Both the position numbers and the translations under genes were made by a program. From Coriaria nepalensis (lineage: Eukaryota > Streptophyta > Magnoliopsida > Cucurbitales > Coriariaceae): 64,000 bases of DNA. This document shows, in pieces, positions 46,431 through 59,400 of this stretch; the first letter of the stretch is position 1; every line of letters begins with the position of its first letter. The notes under the pieces are model-generated. The model did no database searches. It was not told the origin of the DNA and saw nothing but the letters and a program-made list of their open reading frames with translations. The stretch is from NCBI GenBank assembly GCA_027186245.1, contig CP114489.1, positions 7,075,501-7,139,500 on the forward strand, in the 5' to 3' direction.

Positions 46431-49400
46431 CCCAACAATCTCCCACTTACCCTAAAACAACTGAGGCATCTCACTTATCCCTAAATTACGTACGTGATCC
46501 TCAAAAGATTTTGTTAGAAGTGTCTTGGTAAACGAATCTGCAAAGTTCTGTTCCGACACTATCTTTATAATTATCACATCACCTCAGTGTACAATCTCTC
46601 TAATTAGATGATATTTCCTCTTTATGTGCTTGCCCCTCTTGTGACTCCTCGGTTTCTTCGAATTAGCTACTGCCCCATTGTTATCACAATACAAGATTAG
46701 TGGCTTATCCATATCTAGAACAACTTCCAGATCAGTATAGAACTTTTTGAGCTAAACCTCCTCTTTCATCATTTCACAAGCCGCTATATATTCGGCTTCC
46801 ATGGTAGAATCTACAAAAATGGTGTGTTTGATACTTCTTTAAACTATGGCTCCATCAAGTGTGAACACTGATCTAGAAGTCGACTTTTGATTATCTCTAT
46901 CCGATTGAAAATCAGAATCAGTATATCCAGTGGGGTTCAGGTCTCCACTTGAATAAACAAGCATATAGTCTCTCGTTCTCTGAAAATACTTGAGAATATA
47001 TTTTACCGTTATCCAGTGTTCTAAACCAGGATTTGATTAATAACGATTAACTATCTCTACTGCATAGCAAATGTCAATTCTTGTACATAATATGACATAC
47101 ATAAAACTGGCTATAGTTAAGGCATAGGGAATCTGTCTCACTCTTATTATTCTTGAGGTGTATTTGGACACTGCTATTTAAAAAGAACAAATCCATGCCT
47201 AGTTGGTAATTGATACTTCTTGGAGTTTTGCATTAAGAATCGAGCCATCATCTTATCTATATAAGAGGCTTGAGACAGTGCCAAAAGCTTGTTCTTCTTA
47301 TCCCTTAGGATTTGAATTCCTATAACATAGCTTGTTTATCCCAAATCTTTAATTTGGAACTGCTCGGTTAGCCATTTGTTCATGTTTGACAATATTTCTA
47401 CATCATTCTGAATGAGTAAAATACCATCTAAATTAAGAACTAAGAAGACTACCTTTTTATCTTTGATGTGTTTATAGACACATGGTTCGTCAACATTTTT
47501 TTCACAACCATATGTCTTGATAGACTCATCAAACTTTAGGTTCCACGACCTAGAGGCTTGCTTCAATCCATAAATGGTTCTAAACAACTTGCAAACCTTT
47601 TGTTCTTAGTCTTTTTATGCAAAACCTTCTGGTTGCATTATATAAATGCTCTCTTTAAGATTGCCTTTTAGAAAAGTTGTCTTGACATCCATTTCCCATA
47701 TCTCATAGCCTAAATTAGCGGCTATGGATTGGATAAAAGAATTCCTATAGACTTTAGAATGGCAATGAGAGAGAAAATATCTTTATAATCGACTCATTCC
47801 CTTTGGGTATAGCCCTTTGCTATAAGTCGTGTCTTGAAAGTCATTGCTTTCTTTCCCATCTACACCTCTTTTGTTCTAGAAGATCTATTTACATCGAATG
47901 GGCCTATAATATCTTTAGGTGGATCTACAAGTTCCCAGTCAAAATTGGAATACATGTATTCCATTTCTTGGTTCATTGCATCTTGCAATTTAACTTTGTT
48001 AGAATTATCCATTGGCTCCTTAAAAGTTAATGTATCATCTTAGTTTGTGTCTGACACCAGAACCTATGCCTCATGTTTATAACGAATGAGTTGTCTCATA
48101 ATCCTCCCACTATGATGAGGTACTAGTGTGTTCTGCCTAGGATTGGTGGTCTCTTAATGTTGTCATTTATCAGATGGTGATTGGGATGGTCTGATATGCT
48201 CATAATTCAATTCCTTTAGTACTACCTTACTAAGAGGTTATAGTTTGTCATATAATCATATTTGAGAAATGTTGCATTTGTCAATACATGTACCTTTTTC
48301 TCCTTAGAACTATAACAGTAACCTCTCATTGTGTCGAAAGCATAGCCAACAAATATGCAAACTTCAGATCATAAGTCCAATTTCCTAGTTTTAGATTTCA
48401 ATAAGTGTGCTGGACACCCCTATATGCAAAAATGGTGTAAACCAGGTTTAGTGCCTTTCTATAACTCTAAAGGTGTCTTTTGTACAAACTTAGATGGAAC
48501 TACATTTAAAATGTATACTACATATTGTGGTGTGTATCCCTAGGATGTGAGTGGTAGAGATAAGTAACTTAACATTGACTTAACCATATATCCAATAAGG
48601 TTCTGTTTCTCTTTTCTACCACACCATTATGTTATGATGTTCCAAATGCTGTGAGTTGGGATAGAATACCATGCTCCAGCAAATGATCCATGAACTCAAA
48701 ATCTAAGTATTCACCTCCTCGATCGAATTGAAATGTTTTAAGTGATTTTCATAACTTCTTTTCAGCTTCTTCTCGGAATTCTTTTAAACTTTTCAAAAGT
48801 TTCAAATTTCCTTTGCATTAAGTATATGTATTCGTATCTTGAATAATCTTCAATAAAGGTGACGAAATATTCATAACCTCCTATTGCTTGTACATTTATA
48901 GGACCGTAAACGTCACTATGTACTAATTGAGGTGACTCTTTGGCTCTTTGGCTCTTTGGCTCTTTGGCCCTTTGGAGAGAAAGGTCTCTTAGTCATCTTT
49001 CCTTCTAGACAAGATTCACAAACCGAAAGAGTTCCAACAGTTAGCTCTCTTAAAGGACTATCCTTTACTAACCTGTTTATCCTATCAAGATTGATATATC
49101 CTAACCTAAGATGCCAAAGATACGTATCATTAGTTTGAGAAACTTTTTTTCATTTGTTGGATTTATGATTTGTTACTTTAAATAATTATGAATTACTTAA
49201 TGATCATTCATTTCATTTAAGTAGATAGAGTCCATTAGTTTGTTTTGCATGAAAAATGTCGAAACCATTCTTAGAAATAATGATCTCATTATTAATAAAA
49301 GAAATATCAAAATTTTGTTCATGCAACATAGATAAAGAAATACAAATTTCTGCAAAATTCATGAATAAAATAAACATTGTTCAAAATAAGATAATTATTG

Positions 49401-50440
49401 CTAAAAACTAAATAGACTGCTTCTACTGCTTTCGCTAAAACGATCGCACCACTACCAACTCTCATCATCACCTCGCCCAAAGAACTAAGTATTAGTAAAA
49501 AAGAACAAACAAGATTAGTGGCTCCCGAATCTACTATCCAAGATGACAAATAATCTTCCACTTAACAGGGTTTTAAAATAAGTAAATCAAATTTACCTTT
49601 TTTTTTCTCCATTAGCTTGGAGAGATACTTGTTATATTTTCTCTTCTAGTGGCCATCAACTCTGTAGTGGAAACACTTTCTCTTGGGTTCCTTTTTCTCA
49701 GAGTTGTTGTTCTTCTTGTTCTCCTTACCTTTAAGTGAGTTCTTGGCTTTCTTTCCCTTCTTGTCCTTACCATTGGTATTCTTTTCTCTTATTGTTCTTA
49801 GCATAAGAGGAAAACATCTTTTGTTCAGCAACATTTGCTTCACCCTCTTTAGACTAGCTTTATTAAGAGTCTCAAAAGTCTGCAATTCATTCAATAGTTG
49901 AGTCATGTTGTAATGCAGCTTATTCATAACTTAGTTAGTAGTGACTCAAGTATGATGCTTACTTGAGTGCGCTCATCAATGGTAGCCCCATGTATTTCTG
50001 CCTCATGTATTGTGTTGGTTATGTTCAAAAGCTAATCTCTTACAAAAACTCATTTCTTCATCCTTACATTAATGTAGGTTCTAGTCGCCTCATGATGCCT
50101 TTGGTTGGATTGCTGCTTAAACAAGGCATGGAGGGAATCCAATATCTTATATGTATTCTCCATATTTTGATGCTTCTTCCTAAGAACATTACTCATGCTC
50201 AGCAATATGTAGCATTTAGCCTTATTATTGGATTGGATCCAATGGTCATACTTTTCCCGTACATTACTAGCAGCAGTGGCAGCGGGCTCTTTAGGACATT
50301 CGTCAGTCAAGTCAAATTTATGGTTCTTACAGATTAATATCATATTCATGTTTGATTTTCATCTCATAAAATTGGCACTAGTTAATTTATATTCGATGAG
50401 TAAAGCAGTAACAAGATTATTAATTGAAGACATGATGATT
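46431..50440 (-). mobile_element. Ty1-copia retrotransposon, nearly full internal region, dead
   Basis: Read on the minus strand: gag starts at the ATG at 50433 (MSSINNLVTALL) and continues through about 49650, ending in a zinc knuckle remnant (KRKCFHYRVDGH). Then come a protease site WIVDSGATN (49535), integrase sequence (about 49100-48300), reverse transcriptase (FRTIYGLKQASRSWNLKFDE, near 47587-47520, with a YVDD-box remnant) and RNase H (TMEAEYIAACEMMKEE, near 46800-46750). Next follow a polypurine tract (reverse complement of CTCCCACTTACCCT, about 46441-46454) and the start of a 3' LTR, TGTTGGGC, at 46437. Many stops and shifts disable it, including TGA codons where tryptophan is expected. 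No matching 5' LTR was found to the right. Confidence 0.85.
48936..48975. repeat. 8-bp tandem repeat (CTCTTTGG), 5 copies
   Basis: Five head-to-tail copies of CTCTTTGG (the last reads CCCTTTGG) inside the integrase region of the dead copia element. It is likely replication slippage after the element died. Confidence 0.9.
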
Positions 50441-51522
50441 GGTAAAATTAAATAAAACATACATGATTCATTATAATTGAAATAAATATTAAAGTTTCAG
50501 AATAGTAAATATGATGCATGAATGCAACAAATAAAACACATAAAATTATTTATTACTAAACCACGATAAATTAACTTAACAATTAATATGTCGCCTTCGG
50601 GTCGGTAATATTAATTTTAAATTAATTTTGAGACATTCCCAAACCTACAAGTAAAACTTAAAATATCTAATATTTTTTATTTACTCATAAATTGCCATTT
50701 ATTAGGTTAAGACATAATTAACTGCTTGAAACTTAATTATTTCGGAATCCATGAATTAACTCGAAACTTGCCACTTTAGGGTCGGTCAAGTTCGAGATAC
50801 ATCACTTTTCCCTACCCTCTTAAAAAGCCAACCTTGGTATTGATATGGTCTGAAACCTTCCATAGGGGACAAAAACAAAGCTGTCTCGAGGCCCTTTCCA
50901 TATCTCACGGTGTTGTACTAATAATGAAGACCATAGGTTATATTGTCATATCAACCTTCTCCCACTCACTATTTTAAAATATATGTTTTCATAAAACATC
51001 CTATGTTTTAAAATAAAACATCCTATGTTTTAAAATAAAACATCCTATGTTTTAAAATAAAACTAATTAATTAATTCCAAATTAATTACAAGTCAATTAA
51101 CCAATGAATATAACCATATTAATTATAAAAACCAATCTTATTCGGCATAGATTCAATTTAAACTTTTTAATTCATAGCTTAATATGAGCCTATTTTTATT
51201 AGGTGAACATAATTTATAACTAATATCCTAATTACATTCATAAAACTTTAATAAAATGTTTTTTTTAACGAAGTTGGTTATTAAGGGCCTAACTTAAATG
51301 TGTGCCTCTATTATGTGTAATTGTCAAGTTTAACTCTTCAAAACTTAATCTGTTTATGTAATTAATTTCGCCAAATAAATCACAAAAATAAATAGGACAA
51401 TCTTAACAAATCATGTTTCTACTTAAGAAAATAAGTACAACAACTTGCGACCGTGACGATCCGATCAACAAAATGAACAACCAAAGAAGGCGATATGGAA
51501 TGTTTGCAACAAGAAGAAGAGT
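50441..51522. other. Non-coding DNA upstream of the copia gag
   Basis: AT-rich DNA that may include the leader of the antisense copia element, but no primer-binding site or LTR could be recognised. It contains the 22-bp palindromic repeat at 50991-51056. Confidence 0.45.
50991..51056. repeat. 22-bp tandem repeat with internal palindrome, 3 copies
   Basis: The unit ATAAAACATCCTATGTTTTAAA-like sequence (22 bases) is repeated three times exactly. Each unit has 7-base complementary arms (AAAACAT and ATGTTTT), so single strands could fold into three adjacent small hairpins. Confidence 0.85.
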
Positions 51523-52484
51523 TTTTTAAGTAGTAGTACTTCAGAATACGGGGAGCTTCGGAAGTATCTTGAATCCTCAGATGATGAGGATGAAGATGAC
51601 TTTAATATTTTGGAATGGTGGAAGTATAATTCAAAAAGATTTCCTATATTAACTCGACTCGCACATGACATCTTGACCGTCCCCGTCTCAACGTGTCTTC
51701 AGAATCAGCCTTTAGCATCGGTGGGAGAATAATTTCTGATAGAAGAATTAAATTAACGCCTGAAATGGTTGAGATATTATCGTAGATCAGAGATTGGGAA
51801 TGTGCAAATCAGCAAAACCAACATCAAATGACAGATCAAGAAGAAATGTATAGAGCATTTGATAATTTATATCTCGAATCTGAATACGAAGCTCCTAATT
51901 ACGAAGTAGGAAGTAGTTCAACCCTCCATTAAAAATTATAGATTATGATGTACTTTTAATAATGTTTTTTTCTTATTTTTAATACTTTATTGTAAGTTTC
52001 ATTTTTTCCTCTTTTAGGCTAGGAGGTTTTTTTGACGGAATTATCTATCATTATAAATCACAATAAAGTTATTTTCTTGGCTAACTCTTTGTTAATAATA
52101 TACTAAATTATAAGTCTTTAAAAATAACAAAATTGGAAAAGAAATCACAAGGTTTTAGGATAATATTATTTTAGGTTCATCTGTTTCACCATAACGTAAT
52201 AAAATATAAGTTAAATAAACGGATAAATATACTATTTTTGTATTATTAAACTACTTACTGCATCTAAAACTAATTTATTGAACTATAAAACTTATTTATT
52301 CGGGATAATTTTTTATCCAAAAATAAAAATAAAATAAAAAACTCATTTTTAAGCCCATTTTAACCGGACTCAGGTCGAGCATAGAACTTTGAGGTCCGGC
52401 CCGAATCAAAACAGGCCGAGCTCAGCCCGACCTAAACGGGCTCGGATCTAATATGGGCTGGGCCGGCCCGGATTGCCATCTCTA
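51523..52484 (+). mobile_element. hAT transposon fossil (transposase C-terminal dimerisation domain and terminal region)
   Basis: The plus strand from about 51523 encodes the hAT dimerisation domain: GELRKYLESSDDE, FNILEWWKYNSKRFPIL and ARLAHD-like LTRLAHDILTVPVST. A one-base shift near 51696 moves the rest (SESAFSIGGRIISDRR, LTPEMVEIL) to the next frame, ending at TAG 51783-51785. Downstream, 52370-52470 is rich in GGCCCG/CGGGCC motifs, typical of hAT ends. The terminus reads, on the minus strand, TAGAGATGGCAATCCGGGCC (52484-52465), which looks like a hAT terminal inverted repeat. The 5' two thirds of the transposase are missing. Confidence 0.75.
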
Positions 52485-53434
52485 TTGATGAATCATGCAA
52501 GGTAGGAACCTACAAAGCAATATAGTAAATTCATTAAAGGAACAGATTTGGGCTTTGGGCTGAAGGATTGGTGCGGAACCAGATTTTTTTTGATGTAGTG
52601 CTGGACTGGGTTTCTTGGATGTGGTGTTGGATGGTTTTCTTCTCCGGTAGAAGGTCCTATTTATAGTAAGAAATGTGATACCTACATGACTTGATGGTCA
52701 ACGCTTTTCCTTAGTAAGCAAGGCTAGTAGGTTCGTGAACAAGCATCCTTGAGGAGCAAGGTGACGAATCTTGCGGGACCTCTCATCTATTTTTACCAAC
52801 TAAAAATATTACCTTTTAACCCTGAAATATAAATGCTAAAATTAAACCGAACATTAAAAACTTTATAACTAATAATGGAATGATCTATTTTAAAGTTTCT
52901 CAAATAATTTTATTTTCTTTCCCGTGCGATATGAAAACCAGTAGTAAATATATATGTTGGCAGGAGGAAATGTAGAACATAAAATACTGAGAAAACAAAA
53001 ATATTGTGGGTGGATAAGATAGTGAACTAAAATACTGATAGTTGATTTGTCTATCTTTGAGGCAAAATAATTTCACTACAAAAATCAAATGATTTTCAGC
53101 CTTTTCTAGAATATCACTGCTACTTGATACTAATGTCACAATCTACATCCAGGCTATAATGGCAGAGTGGATACAACATAGTCGGCTTGCAATCTAGAAT
53201 CGGAGTACAACGTAAAAGCCACCACATGCAACATTTCTTACAATGCCCACAAGTGGATGGAATAACGCAGCACAAGGCTACATTCAAAAGTGGATCAGGC
53301 TGAAAACGTGAACCTCATTCTTCATGTCAATTTAATAAAAACTTTTAGGACAACTTGTTTTTAATCAACCAGAAGCACCAAGACTGTCAAATCGTTAACA
53401 TTCCCAACTCTAAAGCTAGTCCTTACGGTCACAG
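52485..53434. other. Intergenic region, 3' flank of Aquarius
   Basis: No gene is seen. The part next to 53434 is expected to be the 3' UTR of the minus-strand Aquarius gene. Confidence 0.5.
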
Positions 53435-56400
53435 CTACTCTTCCATTGTAACTGCATCAGAATCATTTCCGTGGACTGTGTTACCACCCTCAACGATATC
53501 TTTCTCACCATTGGAACTATTAACAATGTCGTCCACCTTAGTAGCATCTTCCATATTGCTTTGGGTGTATGCTCCTCCCATGTTATTAGCAGCATGCTGC
53601 AGATAATTCTGGTTACTTATTCGAGCCTACCATCAAAAAAATTCAGTCAGTTCACCCTGAATTCACAGGTCTTACAATTATAGGAGGAAAACCTCCGCAT
53701 AATATATATTAAAATTAGATCCATATACAGGTTTCCAATTCTTTTAACTAAGGGAAAAATAAAAATAAAAATAAAATAACACAAAGAAACACAAAAAAAA
53801 AAAAAGTTCTATAAAGAAATAAATACAATAACCAGAGTGCACCTAAAAGGGTCCAGCGTGTCAGTAAAATTCCAGTTCTTGACTAGCTTAGTGCAGTGCC
53901 TGCTGACTTATATAACTTGTCTTACTAGTAAATTTTGACAGCATAATCTTTAGCACCAGTCCCATTTTCCTAATTCTAACACACTGTCAGAGTTTGGGAT
54001 CAAACTAAATGTAAAATTCTTTCACAATAATGTCTACAACTTCTGCAACTCGAGTTGAGCTCCTTGTAAATGTTCTCCAAAGTTTAAACTACTCCTCCAT
54101 ATATCCTAATAGCTATGACTCCCAAGACTTTCACTTTTAAGTTTGACTTGGACAAAATATTTTACTGCTCGAGGATTCACTGGCATCGATAAAGATCAGA
54201 CCAATCAAGCTACAGTGAGCAACCCATCTATGGAAGACAAACTGCTTGCCACAATTAAAAAATGTTTGGCGTTTTCTTTGCTTCTCTTTTATTCAAGTTA
54301 GTTGAGATTCTCTCTTTTATTCAAGTTAGTAGAGAAGCTCGATGAATCTTCCTGAAGACCCTCTTAACTCATTCATTTTACAGGTAAGTAGATTTCTCAA
54401 TTTGCTGCACGGAATTGATGGGTATAAGTCATCCATGATTCGATTTTACAAGTTCATTAGCCTCCACACACAGATTCCAACATCAACCACAAACTCATAT
54501 AGATGAAATGCTTGAATAACAATATAGGAAATTTACAACATACCTGATAAAGCTCTTTCAGAATGCTGGCCATCTCCTCAACACCACTGACAAGATAAGT
54601 AGGCCCAGAGTCCTCAACATGACGTTCTGTATATGGAGTAACCTCATTCAAATTGAGAGAGAGGTGGTCAGGCCTCTGAAGAAGAAGTTGAAATGTAGGC
54701 TGGAGTTCATAGCATTGTTCAAACAGAGAACGACGGCAAAACACGTACAGACCAAGTCTAGCACGAGACATGGCCACAACTAATCTTCTGACATCACGGA
54801 GATGCCCAACAAATCTTGTTCGCACAAGAGACAGTAATATGAAATCATTTTGTTGACCTTGAAACTTATCAACAGTTGTGACCTGAGCTCAGATATGAAA
54901 CATAATCTATAAGTACACAGTCACAGAGCATGAACAAGGTTAGAGGAAAAAAACATATCCCAACACAGTTTAATACACCAAAATGGAAAGAAATCATAAT
55001 TAACATGTCCAATCAGCATTAATCCATGATTTGCACGGTATGTAAGGGTCTATTTGGTGCAAATTTTGAAACTAGAATGTAGGATAGCTTGAGTTTGGGT
55101 GAAATTTTAGTTAAAATGTGAGCCCGGTAAACCGCATGGACCCTTTATGTCATAGTATGCATCCAAGGCTTCATTGCTGAAACCATTAAAGATAAAAATC
55201 GACTCTATATCTACTACCATTGAGAAAGCTGATGTGCCTACAGTATCCATGTGGCTAAATGATGTAAGAAAAAGTGCCATCATAAAACGAGTCATTTTAA
55301 GTACCTTGCTAGGTGGACCGATGTAGTCATATGGAACACATCTTCTATTGATGACATCACGGATCAAAAGTTTTTGGCCATTGTAAGTTGTCAAGATAGA
55401 TATCTTGTTTGCACGATATCCTAGTAGACGCATGTATATATAAACACTGACAACATATTCAGCCTCTCCCTCATTTTGATAGAACCACGGAGAAGGAGCA
55501 GTCTCACCTCTCCCTTGGTAATCAGGCACATCCACGAGCTGATAGTCATAGGAAAATCCAGAATTTGCTCTTTGGAAGATGGCCCCCTCTTTTACATAGG
55601 TCAGATCTCCTAACTCTCTGTACCTCCAGTTGAAAAGTTTGGCTATGCTTGGCCTAGCTCTACCCTGAGCATTGAGTTCAATATAAGGAATGCCAAGACG
55701 AACAAATCTCGTGAATAAACTCTGATCCATATGGCTATATTTTTGAAAAGCCATATTCTTCACAACCGGAGGCAACTGATGATGATCACCAATAAGAATG
55801 CAACGTTTTAGACGGGCATAACCATCTTCTTGCCTTTGAAGTAACATTGGGATAAAAGTCTCAATCTCTAATATCTGAGCACTTTCTTCCATGAGCAAGT
55901 TATCATACTTGAAACCTAACTGAAGAAAATCTTTCCTCTTCAGGGCTGCATGGGTGCATGTCATTGCAACAATCTTGGCTTGCTTGGTCATTAGATAGTT
56001 GGCACGATCGGCAGTAGACTTGAGTAGTTCAAAAGCCCTACATTCTTCGAGCTCCTGAAACATTGTCTTAAGATGACGAAAGCAACCTTTAGCTGCCCGC
56101 ATATCTTTCTCAAATGACTCACCAGTGAAAATTGGGAACAGAGTATTAGAGAAGAACTCCTTGAAGGGGAACTTGTCTTTCACAAAACTTGGTTTATCTT
56201 CATTGCCTATGCAAGCAGCTGTGAATTGCTCCCAGCGAGAGTATACATGAAGTAACCAAAAGTATCCAGCAGTTTCACAAGTATAACCCACATCCTCAGG
56301 CAGTTGAAGAGATCTCGCCAAACTCTCCACTTCAGTTAGCAACTCTAACCTTCTAACAAGCATCGCATTAACACGCCCCTGACGGCTGAAATCGAGATCG

Positions 56401-59400
56401 GTTGCCAACTCTTGCTCGCCTTGACCAAGTCGAAGTAAATACCGGGCAGGTACATCCCTCTGAGAGAATTAACAGAAATTATAAAGCCCGGATAATGGGT
56501 GTTATTTCCTTGGAAAATGGAGAAGAACAACATAAGTAAAATAAAAACCTCAGAAAGAGAAAAGGTAAGTGAATCATTGTTAACAAGCGAAACATACCTC
56601 CATTATCTTCTCGAAAAGATCATTAAGAGCTTGATTTGAGTGAGTGATAATTAAAGTTCTCTGAGAAGGGCAGTTGTGATAAAGAACATTCAATATCTGC
56701 ACTGCCGTATCAGTCTTTCCAGTACCAGGTGGACCCACAACCATTGTCAATCCTGGCTGAATTCCTGAGATGATTGCCCCAACCTACAAAAAGTACAATA
56801 CCAAGGAAAATTGAATTTTAGAGAAAAAGATAAAGGAAAATTAAAACTCACAAACCATCAATCATGCATGAGCTAAATGATTACAGCAAACCAAGCTTGT
56901 GACTCAAATATTTAATATTAATATCCATAACCTCGAAGTAAAGAAAATGATCGTCTACAAAAGATCCACAGCTCATAAAAACTGTTGACATATTTCCGAA
57001 AGCTACCAACAACCAGAACTGATGTTGGAATAACCCCAAGATGAGATCATTCATATTTAAAGAATCTTGTACAGATGTACTACAAGAGTCAACAATAATT
57101 GATTATGGCACTTCATATATGTACTTTCATGCTGATTTGCAGTACTAGAAGCTGTTTGGACCTCATAGGAGAGCAAATATTGTATCCATCCCTTACGTAT
57201 GAGTTTTTGTCATCCTTTACCCCACCTTATTAATCAAAGAGGCACGATATGCAGTTCCACATTGTCTGTTAAATTCTGAATGATGTAAAATTTCAACTAC
57301 TCATAGATAGTCCATTTATGTCAGGGTCTAGTACGTAATATTTCAAGATAACTTAAATTGAAAATTCATTCATAGTTTCCTGAAGTAATGATAATAGAAG
57401 TAGAATACTGACTTGGCTGACAACAGATTTCTCAAACAGTTATGCAACAAAAAGAATGACGAGACATATAATAAAATAAGAATAATTATGAGACCTGCAC
57501 ACACCTGTGTAGGAGTAAATTTAACAGAGTTTTTCTTTGGTTGATCCTGAGGATAAGGACCAGGGTCAGGAGGAGTGTATGCCTCAACAATGAGTTCTTC
57601 TTTCTCACTATGGCCATCCACCATGCCCCCATCATTCACTGAATCACTTATAGAGTTCTTATTCTCTGGAAGGGCATGAGTGGTGCCTTTCAAGGTCCTA
57701 GGAAGCCTTATTCTAAAAGGTGGAATTGGATGTAAGTGCTCTCTACCATCTGGATTTATAAAGCAAACCTGAACAAGGACCAAGATTAAGACAGTCTGAG
57801 TCAGATTCTACAGTATACATATACTTCTTCTTTAGGCTGATGAATAATTAAAACATCACGTGGAAAACAGTAACCTTATAATCTGGAAAACTATCTTTCA
57901 AATGATCAGCATCAAGAAAAGTGTCCTTGAAATCTACTATGTCTAAGAGATCAGGCATATTAGACCATTGAGCTGCAGAAGGATTCCCATAGCCTAGAAA
58001 TATGTTATGCAGCCAATCGGGAACAATACAGTATTCATTCATAAGATCCCTTATAGATTCTAAAATTGCTTTAAAATTGTTTTCCTTTGGCTTCCTCCTC
58101 ATCAACACATTGAAGGTCCCATAAACATCATCGGTGTGCTTTTCTGCTATATTGCTGACATCCATGTGATACTGTGCTGTATCTAAGGCTAAAGTCACAG
58201 TTCTCAACTCACCTTTAGGTGGCTTCCACTCATCTCGTTTAATTCTTCCACTAAAATCATTCATGAGAGTTCCCTCTTCATCACGGATTTCAATGATTTC
58301 ACATCCGCGTACATATTGAAGGCCAAGCCTCTGAGGCACACTAGCCTTTGCTGCTTCATCTGCACTTAAAGGCTCAAATGAAGGACAGATAGAAAGCAAA
58401 AATAAAACATCATGCTCTTTAAGGGCATTCCATTCAGATCTTATTTGAGCTCTATAACTCGAAATGCTAAAAGTGACTTCTGCAGCCACAGAAGATGGCT
58501 TTACTTCCCCAATGTTTGGCTGCTTTACCTCCCTGACCTTAAATTCTTTAATCGGCACAGCCATTCTTGACCAGCCACGAAATGCAGTTTCACCCTCATT
58601 ATTTATGTAGGCAAGGAGATGAGGTATGGCTTCCTGAATATCCTCACGAATCTCATAAGTTGATTCAAGGCGAAAGAGATTGAAATTTCTCAGAAGATAA
58701 TCATGAAGCGTTAAGAACTGTAGGTTTAGTTTTGGAAGAGCAAGACAACCTTCACCAGAATAATTGATGCTAGGTACAAGGCTTTCATCCCACATGATTT
58801 CCTCATTGGGGTATAATGGAAGGGCATTTATAGCTTCTTTTTGAGACTGCTGCTTCTCAAAAAATGAAACCATGATCTCAATCAGAAAATCAACTCTTTC
58901 AGACCAGGGGTCTTCCTTTGAAACCAATTTGAGCTGCAAGAAGAGGTACAATTTTCAGGCAAGGAAGAGATAAAATTATGACATCATAAAACTCTGGTAT
59001 TCCTTTAGGTTTTTTTCTTTTAGTTTTTATTTTTTATTTTTGGGTCAAAGATAGAAGTATGGTGTTCGAAGATACAAAATAAATGCTATGCAAATACAAA
59101 CAATGACAATGAAAAATTGGGGAACAGCTTGTAGGTTAGAAAATCTAAACCAAAATAATGTTACGTACTATTCAGGATAAAGACAGTGAGTGGATATAAC
59201 ATGGGTTACATTTGATCACGAAACAAAAAAGGAAAAAAGATTTTAGAAAAAGATAAATAAATAAATAACGAAAAGGAGCATACTGAGAATCACCAGTGCA
59301 TGCTGGATGAGAAAATTTTGAATGCAGATAAATAAACAAATAACGCATAGGATCATACTGAGAATCACTAGTGCATGCTGGATGAGAAAATTTTGAATGC

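Noticed and set aside
53155..53215. GGCAGAGTGGATACAACATA, reminiscent of a tRNA-Ser/Leu start
   Set aside because: No T-loop or closing acceptor stem at the right distance.
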